Positions 1 to 12,830 are shown, counted from the stretch's first letter. The stretch is 64,000 nt of DNA from Chondrilla cf. caribensis (GCA_964020155.1 OZ026559.1:3495455-3559454); one strand, 5' to 3'. A program made the numbers and translations. The notes: generated by a model not told the origin, from the letters alone.

Positions 1-464
1 TAATATCTCTTTGGGGGATCTACATAAGTGTGATGTGTCTATTAGGATGTCTTCCATATCAACTCTTGTTAGTGAGTGTTAATCCACACTTGTATGGATT
101 TGGCATTCTCACAGTGTGGTGTGCAATGTTTGTATGCATCATCGTAACATCCATTCCCTTCACAATTGATCAAATCTTCATCAAAGAAGAGGAATACAGA
201 ATTACACCAAAACAAGCAATTCGACAGATACTGCTACTCATGTTCATAGCAGTACTTGTCTTTGGATTTGGATCACTAACATTCAGTATTACACTTGTAC
301 TACTTTTGAGTAAACATGGAGAAGAGACTCACAGCTTCACCAAATCTCTCTTCTTTGTACTACGCTACACTGCCCTACCAATAGCATGGTGGATGATACA
401 GGTGCTGTACCACAAAGTGAAGCTGGAGATAAGGCTTATCTTTCAACGACAAAACTTGCAGTAG
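1..464 (+). CDS. 7TM receptor-like paralog, 3' part of last exon (partial)
   Basis: The reading frame is open from the left edge to a TAG at 462-464. It encodes the end of TM4, TM5, the loop with FIKEEEYRITPKQA, TM6 and TM7 of the array family, followed by a basic tail ending FQRQNLQ. That tail matches the MDV-type copies at 21982 and 30043, so this is probably the last exon of an MDV-type gene that starts outside the window. No lesion is visible in the part seen. Its TM4-TM5 edge reads LLVSVNPHLYG where most copies have LLVSANPHLYG, a variant shared with the next pseudogene. Confidence 0.85.
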   Translation, partial: ISLWGIYISVMCLLGCLPYQLLLVSVNPHLYGFGILTVWCAMFVCIIVTSIPFTIDQIFIKEEEYRITPKQAIRQILLLMFIAVLVFGFGSLTFSITLVLLLSKHGEETHSFTKSLFFVLRYTALPIAWWMIQVLYHKVKLEIRLIFQRQNLQ

Positions 465-560
465 TTTTCATTTCAATAATATTATCAGTACAAACATTAA
501 ACCTTGCATGTATCTCATGGTTCAAGCAGTGTGTTGTACCCACATGTCCACATGACACAT

Positions 561-566
561 AATAAA
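561..566 (+). promoter_or_regulatory. possible polyadenylation signal AATAAA
   Basis: AATAAA lies about 100 bases after the stop codon of the partial gene at the left edge, a plausible 3' UTR position. The support is motif and position only. Confidence 0.4.
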
Positions 567-1169
567 TTTATTTTAGAAGGTGGCTGATTATATGCTGGTG
601 CAGTACAATTAAAGATCATCAATATGTATAATATACATGAATGTATATAATTTTACATTGAATCATTGTGACATCATATTTACCTATTATGAACAAACCT
701 ATAATGTTGATTACAGACTTGTATTGCAAAGTAGAATTCCTCTTGTGGAAAGAAGTTGAATCTACAATTTATACATATGCAGAACTCGATATTGATGTAC
801 TTTTCAGAGGTAGATCAACCACTAACTATCCAATACTCTCACTGAGTAGCTAGGACACTGCGACCACAACTGTATACGTATGAAGAAGATCAATTAAACC
901 CAGCTACTCTACCAGGATATAATATATAAATATATCTGGTCCAGTAAGATACCACACACAGAAGATTTCTTAAATGTAACTATGCATAAAGTACATTGTA
1001 TATATACACATGGGCAACAATAAGGTTTATGCACCTTTAGCTGGAAATATTGGTGGGCAATTTATTATTAATTTGGTAGCTAGGATTACCACTCATAAAA
1101 AAATGCAGTTGATCAACAGTCACTGTTTATTCTCCAGCAGTGAAAATAAATATATTGTATTAACAGGTT

Positions 1170-1204
1170 TTAATTGATAGTGTAATAATTACACTATCAA
1201 TTAA
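1170..1204. repeat. perfect palindrome, 17-bp arms
   Basis: Arm TTAATTGATAGTGTAAT is followed by one A and then its exact reverse complement. The corresponding 5' flanks at about 21800 and 29890 lack it, so it was gained here or lost there. Function unknown. Confidence 0.7.
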
Positions 1205-1362
1205 ACATTACAGTTAGAATTGAAATGATTAACGCAAACGAACTGAAAGGTATGTTGTGGAATCTGTAGCAAATGCAAGTTAATATAATATATTAAGGAT
1301 GCTGACCCTATGTATCAACATTACAGACAATATGTAAAAGTTCATTTGTAGTTTTTGGGAGA

Positions 1363-2512
1363 ATGGACGTACTAACTGGAGTTACTGTATTGCTTACACT
1401 CTTCACTAGTTTAAGAGTGGTTTGCACTCTGTGTGTTGTTAATGAAGTGTGCGAAGTTCTAAAATCAATCAAAGCTGATCCTGACAATTATCGATTACTC
1501 CTTAATGCCTTCTACCCCATAAATTGGGCAAAACCATTTAGTGTCATCATAGCCTACTTCATCAACTACACAGACCCAGTTCCTGAAGAGTGCTCACTTG
1601 GGACCTATCCATGGATGACATACCCAGGAATAAACTATGCCTATTACAACATTCATTGGTACATGAGGACCACCTCCTATTCAATGTGTGGGAACAAATT
1701 TCATATTTTTGGAGATCTATATACCCACAATCAGTTTCTATCTTCTATTCAACAAATCTTCACCTTTTTACTCGCCATCCCAGATCGTTTGTATCAAAAC
1801 TCCACTTACACCTGACAGCAAGCCAACATTAGGAGATGTCACTATACAGGTATTATGTGAAGCTTCAAAGACAATATGAAGGAAAATCATCAGGAGTGTT
1901 ATACATGGATTTGATGTCTGGGTCAAATCTAAGAAATGATGTTTGGGTTCGTAACTCCATGGCTCAGGGAACACTACACCTAGGCAATCCAACTCGCGTA
2001 TTCTATGCATTGTTCATGACTATTAGTGCACTAGCTCCGTTCCTACTCTACACCAAGGGAGGACAACTGATCAAGAGTCTACAACAAAGTAGGAGCAAAG
2101 CTAAAGTACCATTCTTCTGGGCTGTAGCAAGTCTTGCTCATGTCTTCAATATTTACATAACCAAATTTCTCATAACGACATGCTATCCATATGGAAGAAG
2201 ACATATGTATGCATCTCAAAATTATACAGCAGTGCACTTTCTTTTGGGGTTTACGCTAATCAGCTCACATATGATAGCCTACATTCACAGCAAATACATC
2301 ACTTTACCCATTCCCATATCATGAATCCTATTAAATTGAACTGTTGTGGAATCATACATAGAATCATTACAACAATATCTCTTTGGGGGATCTACATGAG
2401 TGTAGTGGGTCTATTAGGATGTCTTCCATTCCAACTCTTGTTAGTGAGTGTTAATCCACACTTGTACGGATTTGGCATTCTCACAGTGTGGTGTGCAATT
2501 TTATATGCATAA
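1363..2512 (+). pseudogene. MDV-type 7TM receptor-like pseudogene, intron deleted
   Basis: It starts like the intact MDV copies, with signal peptide MDVLTGVTVLLTLFTSLRVV. About 2 bp are missing near 1670, which shifts the frame within the ectodomain. At 1857 the intron and the first six exon-2 codons are gone: donor-side bases 'gtattat' run straight into exon-2 'gtgaagcttc'. The junction is therefore not a clean splice and argues for a genomic deletion rather than retroposition. In exon 2 a conserved Trp codon is TGA (about 2322) and an indel follows. Homology stops near 2510 inside TM5, so TM6 and TM7 are absent. The downstream DNA resembles the 3' flank of the other MDV genes, indicating a terminal deletion. 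Confidence 0.9.
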
Positions 2513-3343
2513 ATATATAAGGACATATTATTGTGAGAGAAAATAACTCAAATAGGAAATTATTTTTCTCATTGATCATATGCCATATCACATGCAGGGT
2601 TAGAAAGGCACACCTCTCAGTGGATTAGGGCAGTGTATGGACATGATTACTGCACATGGAAATCTCTGATGCAATAGGATGGAAGGGAGTATGTTGAAGA
2701 CAGATTAATTGGTTGTCTTTTTGACAAATTCACACTCAGGCCTATTATTGACATGGAATAATCCATAATGGCTAACAATAATATTTCTGGGACGTGTCTT
2801 AAGCATGGCATTCCCTTCCAGCTAATATAATATATTCCGTAAGTTATCTTTAGTGAAGAATCCTCTGTTTGAAGGACATTCCTGGGCAACTAAATTTTTG
2901 GGAGGCTGCAGCCCCAGGGGTGTTTAAAGTCAAAAAACATGATTGTTTCAATTCCCACACAGGTTTTCTGGTGGTAACTGGACTAATCAGATTGACATGC
3001 TGGTGCTGTCCCCAATTGGTCAACGCCCACCTTTATCACCACTCCCCCATTGCATTGTAAACCGCATGTTTGGAAGGAGAACTGGAAACTGAAGGAGTAT
3101 TATGAAAAATTTCGATATGTACTAGACATGCACTTTCACCACATTTGTTTCAAGGTCATCATAATAAAGATTATACAAACAAAACAATGGATAATTATAG
3201 TGTTTTGGTCAGCCAAAACAGTGAAAATGAATACGATATTAAATGTCAAGTGAAAGGTAACAGGTGGAATTGAGAAGATTAATAGTACTACTCAAAATAG
3301 GCATAATAATAGTATCAGCCAGTGAACTAAGTGAGAAAATGTA
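2513..3343. other. intergenic flank shared between MDV- and MEI-type copies
   Basis: No gene is supported. The segment is collinear with 24010-24845 and 32140-32945, which also separate an MDV-type from an MEI-type copy, including 'gtgagagaaaat', 'gacatgctggtgctg' and the stretch just before the MEI start. It marks the block duplication. Confidence 0.7.
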
Positions 3344-5151
3344 ATGGAGATATCAATCACAGTAACTCTATTGCTTATACTCTTAACTAGTGTAAGTGTT
3401 GTCTGCGGGCAATGTGCCTATGAAGATTGCTACGATGATCCCTTGGAAGTGCTGAACTCCATCAAAGTTTATCCTGACAACTATCAACAACTCCTCAATG
3501 CCTTCTACCCCATCAATCGGGCTAAACCATCTAGTGTCATCATAGCCTACTTCACCAACTACACAGACCCACTTCCTGAAGAGTGCTCACTTGGGACCTA
3601 TCCATGGAGGACATACCCGGGCATAAACATCTCTTACCACCACATAGAATGGTACATGTGGACCACTTCTCCTATATGGTGTGCGGGAACAGAATTTAAT
3701 TTCTTGGAGTGGGGCGAATATCTACCAGCAATCACTTTCTACCTTCTCTTCAATAAATCTTCACCTTTTTACCCACCATCCCAGATTGCTTGCATCAAAA
3801 CCCCAGCTATCCCTGGTCACTATCAAACTTTGGGAGATGTCACTACACAGGTAAGCATTTTATATTTAATTCATAGGCAATGTAGAAATAGTTGTAGAAT
3901 ACAGCAACTGTTATTAATTTTTTCAGTTTATCAAATTATATTTTGGAATAATATTATTGAGCAAAATAACGATTACATCAGAACATGAAATTAGCTGAAA
4001 AATAACAACTTAAATCTATCCATTAAAATGTCAAATATACAATATTTGACATAATATTATATGTATATTCACCTGAATTTCTCTTGGAAACTAGAATTAA
4101 TATTGGACAGTTATAATATAAGTCTTCTTTCCTTGTTATAATGCAATAGATATTATCAGTAATTTCAGAAAAACTGCAAAGACAGTACAAGGAGAAATCG
4201 TCGGGAGTGTTATACATGGATTTGGAGCACGAGAAGAGACTTCAGTATGACACTAGGCTGTATGACGCTATGCCTCAAGGAGGTATACATGACACCATTG
4301 CAGGGAGAGGGTACTATGGACTAGTCAGTACCCTTGCTCTACTAGCTCCCTTTCTACTCTACACCAAGGGAGGACAACTGATCAAGAGTCTACAACAAAG
4401 TAGGAGCAAAGCTAAAGTACCATTCTTCTGGGCTGTAGCAAGTCTTGCTCATGTCTTCAACATTTACATGATACTCAAATTACTGGTAGCTACATGTCAT
4501 CCATATAGACCACCTGGGCTCAGAATTCCAAACTGCACATTCACAAGTGCAATTTGTGGGTATGTTCTAGTCACTGTGTGCATACCAGCATGCGTTCACA
4601 GCAAGTACATTTCATTTCCAATTCCAAAAACATGGAATTTTGTTACAAACTGTTGTAAAAAGGGAAAATACCAGGTATTTACAACAATATCACTTTGGGG
4701 TATATATTGTAGCACAACATGGATTGTAGGGTGTTTTCCATTTCAAGTTTTGTTAGTTAGCGCTAACCCACACTTGTATGGATTTGAAATTCTCACAGTG
4801 TGGTGTGCAATGCTTGTATGCATCGTAATAACATCCATTCCCTTCACAATTGATCAAATCTTCATCAAAGAAGAGGAATACAGAATCACACCAAAACAAG
4901 CACTTCGGCAGATATTGGTACTCATGTTCATAGCAGTACTTGTCTTTGGATTTGGATCACTAATATTCAGTATAACACTTGTACTCCGTTTGAGTAAATA
5001 TGGAGAAAAAACTCAAAGTGTCTCAAAATCTCTCTACTTTGTACTACGCTACACTGCCCTACCAATAGCATCATGGATGATACAGGTGTTGTACAATAGA
5101 ATAAAGCTTGTGATAGAGGGAACTTTCCAAAGGCAAGATTTGGGTCCATAA
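3344..5151 (+). CDS. putative 7TM receptor-like protein, MEI type (intact, 502 aa)
   Basis: Exons are 3344-3850 and 4150-5151, joined in phase 0 across a 299-bp GT-AG intron (CAG|GTAAGC ... AATAG|ATATTA). Residues 1-22 are a signal peptide ending VVCG. The ectodomain (about 23-220) has five cysteines in exon 1 and glycosylation sites NYT, NIS and NKS. Its best-conserved core runs from PDNYQQLLNAFYPINRAKP through EECSLGTYPWRTYPG to FLEWGEYLP. Seven hydrophobic helices lie near 223-241, 260-282, 300-319, 346-373, 380-403, 421-448 and 463-484. Loops TM1-2, TM3-4, TM5-6 and the tail are basic, which predicts N-out, C-in. The TM2-3 loop carries Cys and an NCT site. I do not know this family. A membrane receptor is inferred from architecture only, since no DRY-like or catalytic motif is seen. 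Confidence 0.85.
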
Positions 5152-6251
<1,100 letters not shown>

Positions 6252-8260
6252 ATGGGTTGTTTTCCGGTACAAATTCTGGTGGCAATTCTATCTCTCCAAG
6301 TCATCTCTGGAAACTGTGTCAGAAACAGAGTTTGTAACTATCCTACAGAAATAATCAACTCCATCAAAGCTGATCCTGACAACTATCAACAACTCCTCAA
6401 TGCCTTCTATCCCATCAATCAAGCCAAACCATCTAGTGTCATCATAGCCTACTTCACCAACTACACAGACCCACTTCCTGAAGAGTGCTCACTTGGGACC
6501 TATCCATGGAGGACATACCCGGGAATGAACTACACTTATCACAAAATTTATTGGTACATGTGGACCACATCTCCTATATGGAGTGTGGGGACAGAATTTA
6601 ATTTTTTGGAATGGGGTGAATATCTACCAACAATGAGTTCCTACCTTCTACTCAACAAATCTTCATCATTTTACCCACCATCACGGATCGCTTGCATCAA
6701 AACTACACTTATTCCTGATGACAAGCCAACGTTAGGAGATGTCACTACACAGGTATGGGTTTTATTATCTATATCTAGACAATGTTGTATGAGCTACAAT
6801 ATATCGTATCATATCAGTCCATGTCCCTTGGAGGTTGCTGATAGTAAAAAATTAACAACATTCTCCAAAGTCTACTTCATTTAGTGTCTTTGTAGGTAGT
6901 GCATGTCGAGTGATTGCAGAATACACCTCTCTCCCCACTGCACCATCAACCCACACAACAAAGGTGTGAAAGATGCATGACGACTCTGCTTCATGGTATT
7001 TCTTCTCCTTTTCTGCTGATTCAAGTACTGATTTAATTCTTTTTGTGACATATGATCAAGTGTCATTCCCTGATCTGCTCTTAGATCAGAATTGTTAAAC
7101 ACAATGTCTGGCTTCTTAGACGATCAGTTCTACTACTTCCTTGAATGATATTGTTGCTACCTATCCTGGTGCACCTCCAATTCTATTGTGACGTGTTGAA
7201 TAGTAATTAATATCCATTAATTGTTTATGTCTTGCTTTGGCAACTCTTTAACATTAATCTTCTCTCAACAATGCAGATATTGTCAGTAATTTCACAACAA
7301 CTCCAAAAAAACTATGAGGAGAAATCTTCAGGAGTTTTGTACATGTTCTTGGATGTTAATAAACATACTCATTATGACGTCAGGCTATTCAACATTATGC
7401 CTCAGCGAGGGCCCTATAACAGAACTCCAAAAGAATTCTATCTTCTACTCATGACTATTAGTGGACTAGTTCCCTTCCTACTCTACACCAAGGGAGGACA
7501 ACTGATCAAGAGTCTACAACAAAGTAGGAGCAAAGCTAAAGTACCATTCTTCTGGGCTGTAGCAAGTCTTGCTCATGTCTTCAATGTTTACATGGTAACT
7601 AAATTCCTCTCAACAACATGCTATCCGTATAGAACAGGTGACGTCAGCACAAACAACTGCAAAGTATCAACACTTAACGTGGAATATACGATTGTCACTT
7701 CAGTTATTATAGCCTACGTCCACAGCAAGTACTTGACATTCCCAATTCCCAAAACATGGAGCATTTTTACAAAATGTTGTGGAAGAAATCAACACAGAAT
7801 CATTACAACAATATCTCTTTGGGGGATCTACATGAGTGTAGTGGTTCTTTTAGGATGTCTTCCATTTCAACTCTTGTTAGTGAGTGCTAATCCTCACATG
7901 TATGGATTTGGCATTCTCACAGTGTGGTGTGCAATGTTTGTATGCATCATCATAACATCCATTCCCTTCACAATTGATCAAATCTTCATCAAAGAAGAGG
8001 GATACAGAATCACACCAAAACAAGCACTTCGACAGATACTGCTACTCATGTTCATAGCTGTACTTGTCTTTGGATTTGGATCACTAACATTCAGTATTAC
8101 ACTTGTACTACATTTGAGTAAATATGGAGAAGAGACTCATTGTTTCACCAAAGCTGTCTACTTTGTACTACGCTACACTGCCCTACCAATAGTATCATGG
8201 ATGATACAGGTGCTGTACCACAAAGTGAAATTTGAGATAAGACAAGTCTTTCAACAATGA
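6252..8260 (+). CDS. putative 7TM receptor-like protein, MGC type (intact, 494 aa)
   Basis: Exons are 6252-6752 and 7277-8260; the 524-bp intron is CAG|GTATGG ... TGCAG|ATATTG, phase 0. I chose the ATG at 6252 because it opens a good signal peptide (MGCFPVQILVAILSLQVISG) and the frame upstream has no other ATG. The ectodomain keeps the family core but reads IWSVG where other types have IWCVG, losing one cysteine. The exon-2 N-terminal part is subtype-specific (FLDVNKHTHYDVRLFNIMPQRG). Seven helices follow, ending with tail KFEIRQVFQQ. This is the only intact MGC-type copy in the window; the relatives at 26220, 27258 and 28178 are broken. Confidence 0.85.
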
Positions 8261-8574
8261 TTTTCACCATAAAAGCACATTTGATATGGAGACATGCACC
8301 AGTATGCTATGTTCTTGCAATTCGTTTTAGTTATCAGTTAAATAATATTCTTATACACAGCAAGCCGTAATCAACTATTAATTTTTGATATGTGCCTTTT
8401 TATATATGTGGACATAACAATTACAATTTAATACATTATGATTCCAATGTTATCATACAGATAATCAATGGAGGGATGCTGTCCCCAAATGGTCAACACA
8501 GACCTTTGTCACCACCTCCCCCTCACGTTAATCACCAAATTTGTCTTAATTACTTACAGAACCAGAAATCCCTT

Positions 8575-8759
8575 CTTTCTGCGCAATATAAATTATAATA
8601 GAAATTCATTGTTATGGTTACGTGTAGGAATACGTATTATATTTATATATAATATTATATAATAATATTATATATATACATATATATCATATATTGGACG
8701 AACGTAAACTACCCGATGTCGAAATGAAAACAATATAGGGGCTACCTGCGGCAGCCCCT
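8575..8759. repeat. dispersed repeat R1, partial copy
   Basis: Shares 'gcgcaatataaatt', 'attcattgtt', 'gaaatgaaaacaatatag' and the terminal hairpin ggggct...agcccc with copies at 37424-37748 and 55694-56016. It lacks the 5' part found in those copies. Confidence 0.75.
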
Positions 8760-9390
8760 GAAAATTAATGTCTAAGTGCACACCTTAACCAGCGGATAAT
8801 ATATTGCAATAACTATGAAAATGAATAATAGGATTGAAAAGAGTGTTATTTGGCTAGAAAAGCACCTTTTGGATACGTGCAATGGAATTCTGTACCCATA
8901 TGATTCCTATGGCTAGAGAATAGTAGGATTGTTTGCAAAAATTCACATATTTTGATTATGTGAATTTTTTGAATTTATATTCAAATTGATGAAAAGATGT
9001 TTCCGTCTACATAGGTCCAAACTTGGAAGAAACACTAAAAACATAAAACTTACATAGCATTGATTCCTCCAATGACAAGTTCCTATAGTCTGGGTACCTG
9101 TTGATCACATTAGACCCCACACAACAACTAAAAGTGAAAACTAAGCAGAAAGGTATTTTCAATTCAATTTTTGTTATGGAGGGTTGTTTGTTCGACAGTT
9201 ATACATCTGACTATTGTCAGTCTTACATGCATTTAAGAATAGGTTTTGAAACAAGAAATGAAAGTGAAAACTCATTAGAAGGGAATTGTCGTTAGCCTAA
9301 CACACACACACAAACTCTGTTTATTTATGCTCTGTTGTGGAGTACTCCATGTTTGACAGTTATATTTCCAACTATTGTCAGTCTCACATG

Positions 9391-9396
9391 TATATA
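9391..9396 (+). promoter_or_regulatory. TATA-like element of MDT-type copy
   Basis: TATATA sits 41 bp before the ATG at 9432. The same element precedes the copies at 10373, 38312 and 57829. Confidence 0.45.
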
Positions 9397-9431
9397 GGAA
9401 TAGGTTTTGAATGAACAGAACTGCTTTTGGG

Positions 9432-10019
9432 ATGGATACTGTACTGGTTAGAGCTACAGTGTTGCTCACAGTCCTTTCTAGTTCAAGGGTGGTTTGTGGG
9501 GAATGTGTCGTCAACAAGTTGTGCGATGATCCTACGGAAATACTCAACTCCATCAAAGCTTATCCTGACAACTATCAACAAATCCTCAATGCCTTCCACC
9601 CCGTCAATCGGGCTGAACCATCTGATGTCATCATAGCCTACTTCATCAACTACACAAACTCGCTTCCTGAAGAGTGCTCACTTGGGACCTATCCATGGAG
9701 GACATACCCGGGAATAAACTCCACAATGCCCCCCGCACTCAAATTACTTGCGCGTATTTCTTAGGTTCAGAAGAACCTTCGCTGAAGTTATCACGTTTGG
9801 TGAAGCTTCAGCGCACGAATTCTAGCCCGACGTCATATTTCAGAATGATGTGGTACATGTGGACAACTACTCCTATTCGCTGTGTGGGAACGGATTACAC
9901 TTTCTTGGAATTTGGAGAATATCTACCAACAATGAGTTTCTATTTTCTATTCAACAAATCTTCACCTTTGTACCCACCATCACAAATCGCTTGCATCAAA
10001 ACCCCACTCATTATCCCTG
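9432..10019 (+). pseudogene. MDT-type 7TM receptor-like exon 1, broken by repeat insertion, cut by gap
   Basis: Exon 1 begins MDTVLVRATVLLTVLSSSRVV, with an in-frame ATG seven codons earlier at 9411. The frame follows the family through PWRTYPGINST and is then interrupted at about 9725-9834 by some 110 bp of foreign sequence. That sequence matches the middle of dispersed repeat R1 ('cactcaaattactt', 'cttcagcgcacgaattctag') and brings an in-frame stop. After it the exon resumes with the FRMMWYMWTTTPIRCVG region and continues into the assembly gap. The downstream exon is not present in the window. The copy could be a real pseudogene or the second haplotype of the next copy placed beside it by the assembler. 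Confidence 0.8.
9725..9834. repeat. R1 repeat fragment inserted in exon
   Basis: About 110 bp absent from the equivalent exon at 10373, 38312 and 57829. It corresponds to positions about 37465-37560 and 55735-55810. It contains the inverted pair CGCTGAAG / CTTCAGCG. No clear target-site duplication is visible. Confidence 0.75.
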
Positions 10020-10219
10020 NNNNNNNNNNNNNNNNNNNNNNNNNNNNNNNNNNNNNNNNNNNNNNNNNNNNNNNNNNNNNNNNNNNNNNNNNNNNNNNNN
10101 NNNNNNNNNNNNNNNNNNNNNNNNNNNNNNNNNNNNNNNNNNNNNNNNNNNNNNNNNNNNNNNNNNNNNNNNNNNNNNNNNNNNNNNNNNNNNNNNNNNN
10201 NNNNNNNNNNNNNNNNNNN
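10020..10219. other. assembly gap, 200 N
   Basis: Exactly 200 N, probably a nominal size. The left side ends within exon 1 of one MDT copy and the right side begins in the 5' flank of another, so an intron plus an exon 2 of at least 1.5 kb could be missing here. Confidence 0.95.
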
Positions 10220-10372
10220 GTTGTTAGCAACAACACAACAACACACGCAAAAAACCTCTGTTTATTTATGCACTGTTGTGGAGTGCTCCACGTTTAACAG
10301 TTATATTTCCAACTATTTTCAGTCTCACATGTATATAGGAATAGGTTTGGAATGAACAGAGCTGCCTTAGGG

Positions 10373-12830
10373 ATGGATATACTGTACTGGTCAGAGTTAC
10401 AGTGTTGCTCACAGTCTTTTCTGCTTCAAGGGTGGTTTGTGGGGAATGTGTCATCAACAAGTTGTGCGATGATCCTACGGAAATACTCGAATCCATCAAA
10501 GCTTATCCTGACAACTATCAACAAATCCTCAATGCCTTCCACCCCGTCAATCGGGCTGAACCATCTGATGTTATCATAGCTTACTTCACCAACTACACAG
10601 ACCCACTTCCTGAAGAGTGCTCACTTGGAACCTATCCATGGAGGACATACCCGGGAATAAACTCTACATATTTCAGAATGATGTGGTACATGTGGACAAC
10701 TACTCCTATTCGCTGTGTGGGAACAGATTACACTTTCTTGGAATTTGGTGAATATCTACCAACAATGAGTTTCTATTTTCTATTCAACAAATCTTCACCT
10801 TTCTACCCACCATCACAAATTGCTTGCATCAAAACACCACTCATTAATCCTGAAGATTTTGTGATTTTAGGAGATGTTACTACTCAGGTATGTATAATTA
10901 TCATATATTGTGGTACTCAAGCTTGACCTTGATTTATGTTTGACAAGTATTAAATAATTACATCACTGACCCCTCATTGGAAAAATGTGGAAAAAATGGC
11001 AAATTTGTCCTTATGAATTGTTATAATTATATTCATGACCATGATGTCATCAACACTCATACAAATATATGCATTGACCAAGAAGTTAACAGTGCCTTGT
11101 ATTCCGTTTCTGTATGACCAGGGTTCCATATACAGTGAATTCACGTTAATCCACCATCACAATATCCACCAAAACTCTTAATCTGCCCCAATTTCCCAAT
11201 ACCAATAATAATGTACCAATGCCAATGAATATCCAGTTACTCTGCCAAACTCCTCAAACCACCAAACTCTTTGCAGTGAACAAATTGTGGTGGATTAACG
11301 AGTATTCACTGTATAAATTTGAGATAGTGAACAACCCATACCAGTTAGAGCTTGAACATGAAAGGAGATGACCGACTTCCATACAGTTACAGATACAATT
11401 GTTGAACGAGTACGACTTGGCCTCATACTTTGGCAGCTCAGGGTCAAAAGTGACCATTAAATTGTGAAATTGGTTCTAGTTAGGCATTTATCACAGTGTA
11501 AAATGTCGTTTTCTATTCTTTTAAAATGATTTGAAGATTTTAACTACTTTCTCTTATGTGTTAAAATGACTATAATACAACAATTTTGACGTCCTTAACG
11601 AGTTTAGTGCCGTTATTCTTAATCAATATTATAATATACCCACATGTAACCAATATAATTAAATGTATAACCCATCAATATTGTTATGAAATGTAACATT
11701 ATTCCATTATTAAAAGTTAACCAATCTAATATTATTTATTACAATTGTAATTGTAATTTTAATTAGAATTTGTTATCAATGCCTTCTCAAATGTATGTAT
11801 ATATTATATATATACACATATATATAATGCAGATATTGTCAACAATTTCAAGCCAACTACAAATACAATATGAAGAGAAATCATCAGGAGTGCTGTACAT
11901 GCACTTAAGCTCTGAGAAGTGGCCTCATTATGACGTTCGGCTTTACAACTATATGCCTCTGGGGGGTATACATGATGGTTTGACAGGTAGCGGATTCTAT
12001 TACCTAATAGCTACTCTCGCATGCTTGGCTCCCTTCTTACTCTACACCAAGGGAGGACAACTGATAAAGAGTCTACACAAAAGTAGGAGCAAAGCTAAAG
12101 TACCATTCTTCTGGGCTGTAGCAAGTCTTTCTCATGTCTTCAATATGTACATTTTATTCAAACTGCTCATAGCCACATGCCATCCATATAGACCACATGG
12201 TGTCTGGATACACAACTGTACTTATGCAAGCATTATTTCAGGGTATCTTGTCACTTTGAGTATACCAGCTGCCTACATTCACAGTAAGTACATTACATTT
12301 CCCATTCCCAAGACGTGGAGCATATTTACAAAATGTTGTGGAAGAAAACAACACAGAATCATTACAGCAATATCTCTTTGGGGGATCTACATGAGTGTAG
12401 TATTCATATTAGGATGTGTTCCATTTCAACTCTTGTTAGTGAGTGCTAATCCACACTTGTACGGATTTGGCATTCTCACAGTGTGGTGTGCAATGTTTGT
12501 ATGCATCATCATAACATCCATTCCCTTCACAATTAATCAAATCTTCATCAAAGAAGAGGATTTCAGAATCACACCAAAACAAGCACTTCAACAGATACTG
12601 TTACTTATGTTCATAGCAGTACTAGTCTTTGGATTTGGATCACTAACATTCAGTATAACACTTGTACTCCATTTGAGTAAATTAAATATGGAGAAAAGAC
12701 TCAAAGTTTCACCAAATCTCTCTACTTTGTACTACGCTACACTGCCCTACCAATAGCATCATGGATGATACAGGTGTTGTATCACAAAGTGAAAGAGACA
12801 ATGAGAGAAATTGTCTCATTCAACCAGTGA
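10373..12830 (+). pseudogene. MDT-type 7TM receptor-like gene with two frameshifts
   Basis: Exons are 10373-10887 and 11833-12830 (945-bp intron, CAG|GTATGT ... TGCAG|ATATTG). Two lesions separate it from its relatives. First, an extra TA after the ATG (ATGGATATACTG against ATGGATACTG, about 10378) puts the signal-peptide start out of frame, with no alternative ATG before a TAG. Second, a 5-bp tandem duplication (TAAAT, about 12681-12690) before TM7 ends the frame early at 12756 instead of 12830. Everything between is well preserved, including seven-helix homology and the cysteine-bearing loop CHPYRPHGVWIHNC. The copy lies beside the assembly gap, so sequence error is a real alternative to a young pseudogene. 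Confidence 0.8.
11133..11311. mobile_element. MITE with TA duplication (CAGTGAAT family)
   Basis: Termini CAGTGAATTCACGTTAATCC and its imperfect inverse (…GGATTAACGAGTATTCACTG) are flanked by TA at 11131-11132 and 11312-11313. The same element is at the same place in the introns at 39404-39595 and 58758-58932, so it predates these duplications. It is probably a Tc1/mariner-type non-autonomous element. No coding capacity. Confidence 0.75.

Larger units (their letters stand above)
465..1362. other. intergenic, 3' flank then 5' flank of MDV-type copies
   Basis: No gene is supported. The right half (from about 1090) resembles the 5' flanks of the MDV-type genes at 21982 and 30043: a bipartite 'cactgttta ... 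cagtgaaaat' motif, 'acattacag' and 'gtagaattgaa'. It also holds a 35-bp palindrome that those flanks lack (1170-1204). Confidence 0.6.
8261..9431. other. intergenic flank with repeat fragment
   Basis: No gene is supported. It contains an AT-rich palindromic stretch (about 8638-8690) and a copy of the dispersed hairpin repeat (8575-8759). From 8765 onward it is collinear with 37750-38311, the 5' flank of the MDT-type gene at 38312. Confidence 0.6.

Noticed and set aside
6881..7102. Minus-strand frames at 6881-7102 and 28740-28946 with related peptides (one reads LDHMSQKELNQYLNQQ)
   Set aside because: Both are in the homologous MGC-type introns, so the similarity follows from duplication. A faint likeness to tyrosine-recombinase-type transposon proteins is too weak to call.
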